Origin: Halalkalibacter okhensis
GTDB taxonomy: Bacteria > Bacillota > Bacilli > Bacillales > Bacillaceae_D
Direction: 5' to 3'
Length of the DNA stretch: 64,000 nucleotides
Assembly: GCF_000787375.1 (NCBI RefSeq)
Contig: NZ_JRJU01000014.1
Span: 51,122 to 115,121, forward strand
The position numbers were made by a program, and so were the translations under genes. The notes beneath the pieces were generated by a model that was not told the origin of the DNA, searched no databases, and saw nothing but the letters and a program-made list of their open reading frames with translations. This document shows positions 44,597-54,158 of this stretch, piece by piece (within the stretch, counting starts at the first letter, position 1; each line of letters begins with the position of its first letter).

Positions 44597-46822
44597 ATGA
44601 ACTATTGGAGAACTTTCAAACAAGGGAAATGGCAAAAAGATGTTGATGTGAGAGATTTTATTCAACGTAACTACGTTTTATATGAAGGAAATAATGAATT
44701 TTTAGAAGAAGCAACAGAGCATTCGCGAAAATTATGGGATCAAATTATGGGTCTTAGTAAAAAAGAACGTGAAAACGGTGGCGTATTAAACATGGATACA
44801 TCGATCGTTTCAACGATTGTATCTCATGGGCCAGGATACTTAAATCAAGAAATTGAACAAGTTGTCGGTTTGCAAACGGATGAACCTTTTAAAAGATCAA
44901 TGCAACCATTTGGCGGCATTCGAATGGCTGCTGATTCGTGCAACGCATATGGATATACATTATCACCTGAAGTAGAAGAGATTTTTACGAAATACCGCAA
45001 AACACATAACCAAGGCGTATTTGATGCCTATACTCCAGAGATGAGAATGGCTCGTAAGGCAGGAATTGTTACAGGTCTTCCGGATGCTTATGGACGAGGA
45101 AGGATCATTGGAGATTACCGTAGAGTAGCCCTTTACGGAGTAGATTTCTTAATGAAACAAAAGCAAGATGATTTAAATACAACTGGTTCGATCATGTCAG
45201 AAGATGTGATACGTGACCGTGAAGAAATAGCTGAACAAATTAGAGCGCTTAAGGAATTAAAGGAAATGGCAGCGTGTTATGGTTTTGATATCTCACAACC
45301 AGCTACAACGGCGAAAGAAGCGTTCCAGTGGTTGTACTTTGCTTACTTAGCAGCGATCAAAGAGCAAAATGGAGCAGCAATGAGCTTAGGCCGTGTCTCT
45401 ACGTTCCTAGATATATATATTGAGCGTGACTTACAGGAAGGTACTTTAACAGAAATGGAAGCTCAAGAGCTTGTTGATCATTTCGTTATGAAACTCCGAT
45501 TAGTGAAATTTGCTAGAACACCGGATTACAATGAATTGTTTAGCGGGGACCCAACATGGGTAACAGAATCAATTGGTGGAGTTGGTGTGGACGGTAGGCC
45601 GCTAGTAACGAAAAACTCATTCCGATTCTTGCATACATTAGACAACTTAGGACCAGCACCAGAACCAAACTTGACCGTATTGTGGTCGAATCAGCTTCCT
45701 AAAGGGTTCAAAGAGTATTGCTCAAATATGTCGATTAAAACAAGTTCAATTCAATACGAAAATGATGATCTTATGAGAGCAAGCTACGGCGATGATTATG
45801 GAATTGCATGTTGTGTAAGTGCAATGAAAATAGGTAAACAAATGCAGTTTTTCGGAGCACGTGCAAACTTGGCAAAAACACTTTTATACGCAATCAATGG
45901 TGGGATTGACGAAAAGTTAAAATTGCAAGTTGGGCCTGCATTAACACCCATTACAGATGAATATTTAGATTATGATAAAGTCGTTGCGAACTTCGATAAA
46001 GTTATGGATTGGTTGGCGGAACTATACATGAATACGCTTAACATCATCCACTATATGCACGATAAGTATAGTTATGAGCGGATCGAAATGGCTCTTCATG
46101 ACAAAGAAGTGATTCGTACAATGGCGTGTGGGATTGCTGGATTATCCGTAACCGCAGATAGTTTAAGTGCAATTAAACATGCAAAAGTAAAAGTTATTCG
46201 TGATGAACAAGGAATTGCTGTTGATTACGAAATTGATGGCGATTATCCGAAATACGGAAACAATGATGATCGAGTCGATGACATTGCCGTTTCATTAGTG
46301 AAGACATTTATGACTAAATTGAAAAAGCATAAAACATACCGTAATGCGATTCCGACAATGTCAGTATTAACCATTACTAGTAATGTGGTATACGGGAAGA
46401 AAACAGGAAACACACCTGATGGAAGAAAAGCTGGTGAACCGTTTGCTCCAGGGGCAAATCCGCTACATGGTCGCGATCAAAAAGGAGCTCTTGCTTCACT
46501 AACATCAGTTGCGAAGATTCCTTATGAGTATTCACTTGATGGTGTGTCAAATACGTTCAGTATCGTACCAAAGGCATTAGGTAAAGAAGATCAAGATCAA
46601 ACAGCAAATTTAGTGGGAATTCTAGATGGTTATGCAAAACAAGGGGGGCATCACCTAAATATTAATGTATTTAACCGTGATACATTAATTGATGCGATGG
46701 AACATCCAGAAGAGTACCCACAATTAACGATTCGTGTTTCCGGTTATGCTGTTAACTTTATTAAGTTAACACGTGACCAACAAATTGACGTTATTAACCG
46801 TACATTCCACGAATCTTTGTAA
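44597..46822 (+). CDS. pflB: Formate acetyltransferase (pyruvate formate-lyase)
   Basis: A 741-residue pyruvate formate-lyase. The catalytic Cys pair is in IACCVSAMK, and the glycyl-radical Gly is in RVSGYAVNF close to the C terminus. It converts pyruvate and CoA to acetyl-CoA and formate without oxygen. Start ATG 44597 with GAGGGTGA 6 bases before; ATG 44591 is too close to that site. Promoter FNR site, leader Rex operator and the activase gene downstream mark a standard anaerobic fermentation operon. Confidence 0.97.
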   Translation: MNYWRTFKQGKWQKDVDVRDFIQRNYVLYEGNNEFLEEATEHSRKLWDQIMGLSKKERENGGVLNMDTSIVSTIVSHGPGYLNQEIEQVVGLQTDEPFKRSMQPFGGIRMAADSCNAYGYTLSPEVEEIFTKYRKTHNQGVFDAYTPEMRMARKAGIVTGLPDAYGRGRIIGDYRRVALYGVDFLMKQKQDDLNTTGSIMSEDVIRDREEIAEQIRALKELKEMAACYGFDISQPATTAKEAFQWLYFAYLAAIKEQNGAAMSLGRVSTFLDIYIERDLQEGTLTEMEAQELVDHFVMKLRLVKFARTPDYNELFSGDPTWVTESIGGVGVDGRPLVTKNSFRFLHTLDNLGPAPEPNLTVLWSNQLPKGFKEYCSNMSIKTSSIQYENDDLMRASYGDDYGIACCVSAMKIGKQMQFFGARANLAKTLLYAINGGIDEKLKLQVGPALTPITDEYLDYDKVVANFDKVMDWLAELYMNTLNIIHYMHDKYSYERIEMALHDKEVIRTMACGIAGLSVTADSLSAIKHAKVKVIRDEQGIAVDYEIDGDYPKYGNNDDRVDDIAVSLVKTFMTKLKKHKTYRNAIPTMSVLTITSNVVYGKKTGNTPDGRKAGEPFAPGANPLHGRDQKGALASLTSVAKIPYEYSLDGVSNTFSIVPKALGKEDQDQTANLVGILDGYAKQGGHHLNINVFNRDTLIDAMEHPEEYPQLTIRVSGYAVNFIKLTRDQQIDVINRTFHESL

Positions 46823-46829
46823 ATTAAAT

Positions 46830-46872
46830 GCCCCCAGCTAAAAACAAAAAAATGATAGTAACTAGCGGGGGC
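46830..46872 (+). terminator. Stem-loop between pflB and pflA
   Basis: GCCCCC-A-GCTA pairs with TAGC-GGGGGC (10 bp, one bulge, ~22-nt loop). Only a weak TTTG follows, so it is more likely a partial terminator or 3'-end stabiliser that lowers pflA relative to pflB. Confidence 0.65.
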
Positions 46873-46913
46873 TTTGTGTCGCCTTGGTTATCTAGGAAAA
46901 TGAGGGATAAATG

Positions 46914-47642
46914 ATGATTGGAAAAATTCATTCAATAGAAACTTGTGGAACCGTTGATGGTCCAGGATTACGATATATTGTTTTCATGCAAGGCTGCTTG
47001 CTGCGCTGTCAATACTGTCATAATCCAGATACGTGGAAAATTGGTGAAGGAAAAGACATTACTGTAGATGAGATCGTTAATGATTTGAACTCATATTTGC
47101 CTTACTTTGAAAGTAGTGGTGGAGGAATTACCGTTTCGGGAGGAGAGCCATTGCTTCACCTCGATTTCCTTATCGAACTATTTACGAAATGTAAGGAAAT
47201 AGGGATCCACACGACGATTGATTCATCTGGAGGCTGTTTCCAAGAACATCCTGAATTTTTACGAAAGCTAGATAAACTATTATCACTGACAGATTTAATT
47301 TTGTTAGATATTAAGCATATAGACCCCGATAAGCATCATGCTTTAACAGGAATGAGAAATGACCACATTTTAAAATTTGCTATGTTTCTATCAAATAAAA
47401 ACATCCCTATTTGGGTTAGGCATGTATTAGTCCCTGGCATTTCTGATGATGCAAAAGATTTAAAGAACTTACGGCTTTTTATCGATAAGCTAGAAAATGT
47501 GGAGAGAGTCGAAGTGCTGCCTTACCACAAATTAGGTGTTTATAAGTGGAAAGAACTAGGGTTAGAGTATGCTTTAGAAGATGTGGATCCTCCAACGGAA
47601 AAAGCAGTACTGGAAGCTAAAATGTTACTAAGAAGCAGATAA
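46914..47642 (+). CDS. pflA: Pyruvate formate-lyase activating enzyme
   Basis: A 242-residue radical-SAM activase. The cluster motif is CLLRCQYC (Cys-x3-Cys-x2-Cys) near residue 28, with [10 protein letters not shown] before it and SGGEPLLH for SAM binding after it. It uses SAM to make the glycyl radical on PflB. Start ATG 46914 with GAGGG 7 bases before; ATG 46911 is also possible. A strong terminator follows at 47649. Confidence 0.96.
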   Translation: MIGKIHSIETCGTVDGPGLRYIVFMQGCLLRCQYCHNPDTWKIGEGKDITVDEIVNDLNSYLPYFESSGGGITVSGGEPLLHLDFLIELFTKCKEIGIHTTIDSSGGCFQEHPEFLRKLDKLLSLTDLILLDIKHIDPDKHHALTGMRNDHILKFAMFLSNKNIPIWVRHVLVPGISDDAKDLKNLRLFIDKLENVERVEVLPYHKLGVYKWKELGLEYALEDVDPPTEKAVLEAKMLLRSR

Positions 47643-47648
47643 AATGTG

Positions 47649-47682
47649 AAGCACTCGAATTTATAAATTCGAGTGCTTTTTA
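47649..47682 (+). terminator. Intrinsic terminator after pflA
   Basis: AAGCACTCGAATTTA and TAAATTCGAGTGCTT form a 15-bp perfect stem followed by TTTT. Confidence 0.88.
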
Positions 47683-47747
47683 TCATGCATGTGGTCCTAT
47701 GTAATAGTCTCAGCGTACGGAGATAAGTTAGATAAGTTTTCCAAAAT

Positions 47748-47763
47748 TGTGATGAATGTCACA
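47748..47763 (+). promoter_or_regulatory. FNR site for hcp
   Basis: TGTGATGAATGTCACA is a perfect FNR site. A TAAAAT box at 47785-47790 gives a start near 47797, again centring the site at -41.5. Confidence 0.85.
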
Positions 47764-47837
47764 GCGACCCTATAAAGGAGTATATAAAATACATCTTATA
47801 AAAGCATTTATTTTATTGAAATTTGGAGGGGATGTAC

Positions 47838-49130
47838 ATGTTTTGTCATCAATGTGAGCAAACACCAACAGGAGGCTGTAACATCATAGGTGTTTGTGGA
47901 AAGAATGAAGATATTGCCAGTTTACAAGATACACTTGTTTTTGCGTTAAAAGGAATTGCTGCATATGCAACTCATGCTAGACAATTGGGATTCTCTGACT
48001 CAGAGGTAGATGCTACAACACATGAAGCATTGTATATGACATTAACAAACTCGAATTTTAACATGCAAGAACATATTGATATGGCGATGAAAGTGGGAAG
48101 CTCTGCTGTCAAAGTGATGGAACTGTTAGACCAGGCTCATACAAGTAGATTAGGTATTCCGGAACCTATCACTGTTTCTCAGAACAAAGTTGAAGGAAAA
48201 GCGATTATTGTAACAGGTCACAATTTATTTGCATTAGAAGAATTGCTTAAGCAAACAGATGGGAAAGGAATTAATATTTATACACACTCAGAAATGCTTC
48301 CAGCTCACGGCTACCCTGAACTAAAAAAATATCCGCATTTAAAAGGAAACATAGGGAAGGCATGGTTCGATCAACGTCGTTTGTTTGAGAAATTTCCTGG
48401 AGCTATTCTTGCAACGACTAACTGTGTTATGCCCATTAAAGGGAGCTATTCACACAGATTCTTCTCGTATGATATTGCTGGGTTAGAAGGCGTAGAAAAA
48501 ATCTTGAATGACGACTTTACCCCTTTAATCGAAAAAGCATTAGCTCTACCTGATGCAAATATGGAGAGTGGAGAAGTCTTAACGACCGGATTCCACCATA
48601 ACACCGTAATCGGAATTGCACCCGAAATTGTTAATGCTGTAAAAGCTGGTAAAATTCAACGATTTTTCGTGATCGCTGGTTGTGATGCGCCAGGTCCTGG
48701 AGGCAAATACTATCGTGAACTAGCAACATCACTGCCAAACGATACGGTCATTTTAACGACCTCCTGTGGAAAGTTTCGATTCAATGATCATGATTTTGGA
48801 ACGGTAGCTGATACAGGCATTCCTCGTTATATTGATTTAGGGCAGTGTAACAACTCTGTATCAACAGTAAAAATAGCACTTGCTTTAGCAGAAGCATTTG
48901 ACTGTGAAGTAAATGAGTTACCTGTAAGCATTGTCTTATCATGGTTTGAGCAAAAAGCTGTTGCGATCTTACTTGGTTTATTCAGCTTAGGAATCAAAGA
49001 CATTCGAATTGGACCAAAACCACCGGAGTGGATTACACCAGGCGTTTTAAATGTATTGCAAGAGGCATTTGATCTGAAGTTGATTACTACTGCAAAAGAG
49101 GATATGCGAGATATGCTGGCTTTGAATTAA
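47838..49130 (+). CDS. hcp: Hybrid cluster protein (hydroxylamine reductase)
   Basis: A 430-residue class II hybrid cluster protein. The N-terminal cluster motif is FCHQCEQTPTGGCNIIGVCG. Hybrid-cluster ligands occur in TTGFHHN, IAGCDAPGPGGKYY, TTSCGKFRFND and LGQCNNS. It reduces nitric oxide or hydroxylamine that arise when nitrite is handled. ATG 47838 with GGAGGGG 7 bases before. An FNR promoter and the nirBD genes close by fit a nitrosative-stress role. No hcr partner is adjacent. Confidence 0.95.
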   Translation: MFCHQCEQTPTGGCNIIGVCGKNEDIASLQDTLVFALKGIAAYATHARQLGFSDSEVDATTHEALYMTLTNSNFNMQEHIDMAMKVGSSAVKVMELLDQAHTSRLGIPEPITVSQNKVEGKAIIVTGHNLFALEELLKQTDGKGINIYTHSEMLPAHGYPELKKYPHLKGNIGKAWFDQRRLFEKFPGAILATTNCVMPIKGSYSHRFFSYDIAGLEGVEKILNDDFTPLIEKALALPDANMESGEVLTTGFHHNTVIGIAPEIVNAVKAGKIQRFFVIAGCDAPGPGGKYYRELATSLPNDTVILTTSCGKFRFNDHDFGTVADTGIPRYIDLGQCNNSVSTVKIALALAEAFDCEVNELPVSIVLSWFEQKAVAILLGLFSLGIKDIRIGPKPPEWITPGVLNVLQEAFDLKLITTAKEDMRDMLALN

Positions 49131-49206
49131 TGGTTAATATATTTCAAAAAAATTCCATCCTAAATAATTAATGTATTCACCAGAGATTTATATTTTGGAT
49201 CAAAAT

Positions 49207-49240
49207 GGGACTAGAGCTTAAAACTAAAGCTCTAGCCCCA
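49207..49240. terminator. Intrinsic terminator, convergent genes
   Basis: GGGACTAGAGCTT pairs with AAGCTCTAGCCCC with one mismatch; on the minus strand it is followed by ATTTTG. It separates hcp from the anti-sigma gene. Confidence 0.65.
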
Positions 49241-49249
49241 ATTATGATT

Positions 49250-50550
49250 TTATTCCAATTTAATTCTTACTTGCAAATCTTCATAATAGTTAAGAGAATT
49301 CATCTTAATGGTTGTTACATATATATCGTTCTGATTTGATGGTATTTTAAATGAACTTTGGTATTGGTTGATGGAACCCTCTATCCTAGAAGCAAATTCC
49401 ACGCGCTCAAACATTGTTCCTTCTTCATCTTCAAGCCAAAATGTACTTGCTTGTTCATTGGCGTTTTGCCCCTTGGTTTCAACTCTGAAAGTAATCACAC
49501 CGTTCTCCTCTTTAGCATCTAAAATACTTAACTGACCAATATCTCCTTGAGAGAGCATCGTCTCCGTTCCATCCCATTTTGCTCTCACCTTTTCAGGAGA
49601 ATTCGTACTCCTCTCTAAAGCGTACGGTTTGATTGTTACGTATAATGGGATATCATCAAGAGGTTCAAAATAGTGTTTATAATGTCCGGTAATGATCCCA
49701 TTAACAGCGCCACCACCACCACCGCCTCCACTAATTGGTTGCAGAACACGGCCTTTGTCATCCATTACTTGGTACTGAATAATCTGACTAGCATATTTTT
49801 CGTATTTGTCTTCAGGGATATCATGCTGCAGAGCTAGTTCAGTGGATGTAGGAAAGAAAGAGATCGTTTCATAATGCATTGTTAAGCCACTGGTTTCCTT
49901 TGCGAGATTAATTGAATACACATTGCTATTACCTGCCAATTGTATTGGGAGGTCAACAGACCATGAACCACCACCGAAAGGACGTATCCCAAGCGAAAAG
50001 GAATCTGGAACTTTATTTCGTAATTGAAGACTAATCGCACCAGCATAAAGTCCATTCTCTAATTTTTTTCCGTTTGTCCCATTCCATGACTTCCAATCAT
50101 TTGACCATTGATCGTAAATTCGACGTCTAAATAGTTAAATTCTTCCAAATTACTGTCATGAGCAGGTTCTATTATATAGCCAAGATGGATTCTTGCCCCG
50201 TCATAGAAACTGTCTGTAAAGGTAATCAAGTGACCATCTACTTCAATTTGTTCTTCATGCGTTGTCGTCAGTCCTTTCTCCGTTCCTTTTCTCACACTTA
50301 AATCACCTACAAACTCAAAAGCAGAACCGATGATAGGGATTTTTTTTATGGTTTCAGCAAAGGCGGGAGAAAGAGCAGATAAGCCAAAGGTGATAGATAG
50401 AACAGCGATGACTGCAGCGATACTATAATAAATCGCTACTCTGCGTTTTTTCCTTGGGAGTCGCTGTAGAGTTTCTCCAATCCGCTGATCAATATTACTT
50501 GGTAGGGAGTTGTTAACGTCATCTATTAATTTTTGTTCCCATTTGTCCAT
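49250..50550 (-). pseudogene. DUF4179 anti-sigma factor, frameshifted
   Basis: A ~433-residue membrane anti-sigma protein in two frames. The N-terminal part (50059-50550) has a short cytosolic zone, a membrane segment (VAIYYSIAAVIAVLSITFGL) and the DUF4179 start (FAETIKKIPIIGSAFEF). After an A7 run (50063-50069 on the plus strand) the frame stops at EKN; one extra A continues as EKKLENGLYAGAISLQL into the C-terminal extracytoplasmic part through 49250. It overlaps the sigma gene by 25 bases, showing one operon. The break reads A-AAA-AAT, again a -1 slippery heptamer. If really broken, the sigma factor would lack its restraint. Confidence 0.85.
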
Positions 50551-51068
50551 TCCGGAACCTCCTTGTCATGTTTTTCTAACACGTTACGCATATTCTCCCT
50601 AGCTCGGCGTAGTTTGGTTTTGATCGTATTTTCAGGTTCACCATAAATAAGCGCTAAGTCAACAACGGAAATATCCTCAATATGGAAGAGCTTTAAGAGC
50701 TGCCTTTGTTCTTCTGGTAAGGGAGCGAGCATTTGTTCGATCTCGATTTTTTCATAACCCTTATCGTTTGAATATGGTTCTACTAAGTCTTCAAACGGGA
50801 TCAAATTCTTTCTCTGTCTAATTAATTGACGACATTCATTAATTAAGATTCGTATTAACCAAGTTTTAAAATAAGTAGGTTCACGTAATGTATGAATGCT
50901 TTGAAATGCTTTTAGTATGGCCTCTTGAATGGCATCGGCACAATCTTCGTCACGAGAGAGCATTGACTTGGCCACTCGATACATGGTTACTTTATACATA
51001 ATGATCAGCTTTTCAAAGGAGATGGTATTTCCTTTTTGTGCTTTTTTGACTTCATTGATCTGTTTCAA
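50526..51068 (-). CDS. RNA polymerase ECF sigma factor
   Basis: A 180-residue extracytoplasmic-function sigma-70 factor. Region 2 is visible as SRDEDCADAIQEAILKAFQSI...FKTWLIRILINECRQ, and region 4 as LPEEQRQLLKLFHIEDISVVDLALIYGEPENTIKTKLRRARENM. Start is TTG 51068, with AAGGAG 7 bases before. It overlaps the DUF4179 anti-sigma gene. A candidate self-recognised promoter lies 34 bases upstream. It belongs near the SigV/SigX-like groups with membrane anti-sigma partners; the inducing signal is unknown. Confidence 0.93.
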   Translation of the reverse strand: MKQINEVKKAQKGNTISFEKLIIMYKVTMYRVAKSMLSRDEDCADAIQEAILKAFQSIHTLREPTYFKTWLIRILINECRQLIRQRKNLIPFEDLVEPYSNDKGYEKIEIEQMLAPLPEEQRQLLKLFHIEDISVVDLALIYGEPENTIKTKLRRARENMRNVLEKHDKEVPEWTNGNKN

Positions 51069-51101
51069 TATACGTCTCCTTCCATAATGATCTATTCATT
51101 A

Positions 51102-51128
51102 GATACATAAGCCTCAAACTAGGTTTCA
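51102..51128 (-). promoter_or_regulatory. Candidate ECF autopromoter
   Basis: On the minus strand TGAAAC, 15 bases of spacer, then TGTATC. The -35 is a perfect ECF-type box; the -10 is close to CGTATA. It lies 34 bases before the sigma gene start, as expected for autoregulation. Confidence 0.5.
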
Positions 51129-51329
51129 ATTTATTTGAAATAAAGTAAAATAATTTATCCATTCAATATACTATATATTGAAATTACTTAGAAAAGAGTC
51201 TTTTGAAAAAATTATTCTAACATGACCTTTAAAAATACAGTTTCATTTTAAGTGGAAATGAGCTGGTAGTTAAACAGAAAAATAATCTAGCCTTAGGTAA
51301 GTATTTAATTTTTCTTCTAGATTTATAGA

Positions 51330-51452
51330 GTGTATTTTCGTTATAGTTGGAAGATAGATTTATATGAGAAGGCTTCAGATCCGCTAAAGAATCCAAAATT
51401 AGTAATAGGGATTCCTAAACAGATTTCAGAACAACTAGAAAAAAACGATTAA
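51330..51452 (+). other. Possible gene remnant before anti-sigma gene
   Basis: A 40-codon open frame ending KNPKLVIGIPKQISEQLEKND-stop directly before the anti-sigma gene. The GTG at its head has no ribosome site and the frame is closed shortly upstream. The composition looks protein-like. It could be the tail of a deleted gene or a tiny gene; family not recognised. Confidence 0.3.
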
Positions 51453-51465
51453 AGGGATGATAGTA

Positions 51466-52491
51466 ATGGAATGGAACGAGCAGAAAGCCCAGCAAATTGT
51501 TAAAAAATACAATAATAGAATTAAACTTCAATTCCCTTTTAAAGTAATTCGAGTGATGGTAAGTTTAGTAATCTTGTATTGGATCTATTTATTTATTCTT
51601 ACAGTTTCTTATGATTTTAGTAAAATTGGTCCTCAAACTGAATTTTATCAAAAGTTAGCTATTGATTGGACTTATCCAGAATTAACAAGTGATATTGCTA
51701 TAAGTTCTCACCGCGAGATTACCCCGTTGGGTACGCAAAAAATCGAGTTTCCTATAGAAAGAAGGATTGGGAAAAATCATTATGTTGTATCTCAATTACA
51801 TTTAACAAAGCCTATAATGAATTCTAGAACGTATATGGAGATTGAGAGAAGGTATCCTTATAAGGCTGGACATAATGGATTTAACTTTTACCTTCCTTTT
51901 CACCCTAAGAATGAACGGCCATTAGATGGAAATCAAGCTCCTGGTGTATTTGGAACGTTAGAGAAGGTACATGAAGGAAAAGTGGCTGACTTTGCTTTTT
52001 CTACAGATGATTATCGCTCACCTGAGGAAATGCTTGATTTGCTTGCTGAATATGATCTTGATGTAATTTGGATGCCGTTATATATGGGGGAAATGCAGAA
52101 ATTCTCAGAGTGGGGTTGGTCTAGTGGGGGAAATTCAATAGCATTAGCCCAGCAATGGGGGTTATCTGGAGCTAGAATAACAGAAGATGATTTCATGAGC
52201 GGTTCACTTGTTCACGTATTAGATCAGCAAAGTGTAGAAGAAAGTAAGCTTGCTATGCTTGATAACATGAAACAGATGTTGGAAGAAAATAAGCGTTTAG
52301 CGGAACAATTGTTAGTGACGAATCACCTTCAAGAAAGATATGATTATCTTTATCACGAAGGCTTCCAAGTTTATGGGGCAGTAGTAACTGGCCCAGTAAG
52401 AGAGCTATTAAGGTTACAAGAAGTAAATGGATTTCGTAGCTTTCAGTTAGGTGAAATGACTGATTGGAATTGGCATGATGAACAATATTAA
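51466..52491 (+). CDS. Anti-sigma factor, sigma-regulator N/C domains
   Basis: A 341-residue membrane protein. A short cytosolic N terminus (MEWNEQKAQQIVKKYNNRIK) precedes one membrane segment (VMVSLVILYWIYLFILTV), followed by a large outer domain of the sigma-factor-regulator C-terminal type (PYKAGHNGFNFYLPFHP, YDLDVIWMPLYMGE). Such proteins usually sit next to an ECF sigma gene. Here the nearest is the divergent sigma operon at 50526. Start ATG 51466 with AAAGGG 9 bases before; ATG at 51457 (via GTG-type alternatives) is too close to it. Confidence 0.82.
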   Translation: MEWNEQKAQQIVKKYNNRIKLQFPFKVIRVMVSLVILYWIYLFILTVSYDFSKIGPQTEFYQKLAIDWTYPELTSDIAISSHREITPLGTQKIEFPIERRIGKNHYVVSQLHLTKPIMNSRTYMEIERRYPYKAGHNGFNFYLPFHPKNERPLDGNQAPGVFGTLEKVHEGKVADFAFSTDDYRSPEEMLDLLAEYDLDVIWMPLYMGEMQKFSEWGWSSGGNSIALAQQWGLSGARITEDDFMSGSLVHVLDQQSVEESKLAMLDNMKQMLEENKRLAEQLLVTNHLQERYDYLYHEGFQVYGAVVTGPVRELLRLQEVNGFRSFQLGEMTDWNWHDEQY

Positions 52492-52614
52492 TTTATTCTA
52501 CTGGAAATCATTCCGTTAAAAGGATCTTGAGAACTCTATAAGAACTTTTTTCATGGTTGCTAGCCTTCAAACTAAGGGGAAAAGTCAAATTATACGAATA
52601 TATTTCAAATGATT

Positions 52615-52646
52615 TTTGGAGGGCTATAAGTAAAAGGCCCTCCAAA
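52615..52646. repeat. Hairpin in gene-free region
   Basis: TTTGGAGGGC and GCCCTCCAAA form a 10-bp perfect stem with a 12-nt loop between the anti-sigma gene and the convergent LysR gene. Without a T run it is at best a weak terminator. Confidence 0.5.
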
Positions 52647-52731
52647 GATGTACGATAGGTTTACTTTCGTTATGATGAATCATTGTTACTTATTCATTCG
52701 TGTTTTTAGAAACATATGTTATCGTTTGGGC

Positions 52732-52747
52732 CACCAAACGTTTGGTG
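52732..52747. repeat. Palindrome CACCAAACGTTTGGTG
   Basis: A perfect 16-bp palindrome just after the LysR gene end, followed by TTGTAAATTACAA. It shares the AAACGTTT core with the repeats at 27055 and 27166, but the flanks differ. Confidence 0.5.
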
Positions 52748-52754
52748 TTGTAAA

Positions 52755-53612
52755 TTACAACGTATACCTATTTTTTAATACATTGAGAAAGGCTTTTACT
52801 TGTGGCAACTCACTTGCCAGATCGGTATAACAAAGCCATGTTGGTCTAAAAAGGTGTTGATCATCAATGACAAGTGGATGAATAGTATACAGTTTGAGAT
52901 CTAAATCTTTTAAAGCTATTTCAGGCAATACAGCCATGCCAATCCCATGAGACATAAGTTGTTTACATGTTTCAATTTGATCGACTTTTATTATATTGGC
53001 AGGTTTGTATTCTGGGTTTTGATAAAACCACTCATCAACCATAGAATGAAAAGTAGGCTCACTTTGAAATTCGATTAACAGCTGTTCAGTTGGCGCATTG
53101 GTTACCGTCTTTTTGTTAATTAAAAATAACTGATCTTCAAAAAGTTCTTCACATTTTCCCACGTTCCCCTTTTCTCCACGAGTAATTGAGACATGAAAGT
53201 TGGATATAGATTGACGGATATCTGGACTTAACCCTGTATATAATTCAATTTTAACTTTAGGATATAGATGAATATATTCTTCAAGGATCGCGGGCAATAT
53301 GTACTGACCAATGACAGAAGAAACTCCTAGGGAAAGTCTTCCACTGACATCGTTGTTCATTTTTGAAATAGCATCTAAAAGATTTTCTTCCCCTTCCATA
53401 ACTCTCTCTGCAAATGAAATAATCTTTTCTCCAACAGGCGTAACTAGGATGTGTTTATGTGTCCGCAGGAAAATTTTCTCTCCCCATCGAGCTTCAATTT
53501 GTTTTAGTCGTTGACTGATGGCGGGCTGCGAGATTAATAATTCTTTTGCCGCACCTCTAATCGTGCCAGTATTTTTAATCGTTACGAGTAAATTATAGTC
53601 ATCTACTTTCAC
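52755..53612 (-). CDS. LysR-family transcriptional regulator
   Basis: A 285-residue LysR-type regulator. The helix-turn-helix is GTIRGAAKELLISQPAISQRLKQIEARWG, and the effector domain runs from about GVSSVIGQYILPAILEEY to the end. GTG 53612 is preferred because GGAGG lies 5-6 bases before it; the frame extends 23 codons upstream without a ribosome site. It is divergent from the VOC gene at 53725, its likely target. The ligand is unknown. Confidence 0.92.
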   Translation of the reverse strand: MKVDDYNLLVTIKNTGTIRGAAKELLISQPAISQRLKQIEARWGEKIFLRTHKHILVTPVGEKIISFAERVMEGEENLLDAISKMNNDVSGRLSLGVSSVIGQYILPAILEEYIHLYPKVKIELYTGLSPDIRQSISNFHVSITRGEKGNVGKCEELFEDQLFLINKKTVTNAPTEQLLIEFQSEPTFHSMVDEWFYQNPEYKPANIIKVDQIETCKQLMSHGIGMAVLPEIALKDLDLKLYTIHPLVIDDQHLFRPTWLCYTDLASELPQVKAFLNVLKNRYTL

Positions 53613-53724
53613 AGCAACCTCCAAAGTATAATAATTTCTTATTGAATTTGATAATAAATTAATATTATCCTTATTATCCATTTTTTTCTATACTTAAAAT
53701 AGAAAAAAGAATGGAGTGATGATG

Positions 53725-54114
53725 ATGTCATTTAGTTTTGAAGCAATCGATCATGTACAGCTTGCCGCACCTAAAGGTTCAGAAGAGAAAGCGAGACAAT
53801 TTTTCAATGAAATATTAGGATTTACCGAATTGGAAAAACCTGATGTATTAAAAAAACGTGGAGGAGTTTGGTTTGCTCTTGGTCCCATCATCGTTCATAT
53901 TGGGATTGAAGAACCCTTTGTTCCAGCAAAGAAAGCACATCCTGCTTTTGAGGTTGAACATATTGAAGAATTAAAAAAACATCTAAAGAAAAATAACATT
54001 CAGTATAAGGAAGATGATCAATTACCAGGAGCCAATAGAATGTATGTAAATGATCCATTTGGAAATCGACTCGAATTTTTAGAGTGGAATAAAGATTACG
54101 TTCCTAACCATTAA
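53725..54114 (+). CDS. VOC family (glyoxalase/bleomycin-resistance-like) protein
   Basis: A 129-residue vicinal-oxygen-chelate protein. Strand 1 has IDHVQLAAPKGSEEKARQFF with a metal-type His, the middle has VWFALGPIIVHIGIEE with a second His, and NDPFGNRLEFLEW holds the last Glu. Metal-dependent dioxygenase, glyoxalase or binding functions are all possible. Four consecutive start-like codons (GTG ATG ATG ATG) precede the gene; ATG 53725 has TGGAG about 8 bases before. A LysR gene is divergent and a methyltransferase gene follows by 44 bases. Confidence 0.88.
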   Translation: MSFSFEAIDHVQLAAPKGSEEKARQFFNEILGFTELEKPDVLKKRGGVWFALGPIIVHIGIEEPFVPAKKAHPAFEVEHIEELKKHLKKNNIQYKEDDQLPGANRMYVNDPFGNRLEFLEWNKDYVPNH

Positions 54115-54158
54115 TCAAGTAAGTATCATAAATTTAGAGATTAAAGGAGTGTTAGGAT

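Noticed and set aside
52732..52765. The palindrome after the LysR gene as a third copy of the TetR-type repeat
   Set aside because: Only the short AAACGTTT core is shared; the flanks differ (CACC/GGTG versus AATC/GTTT).
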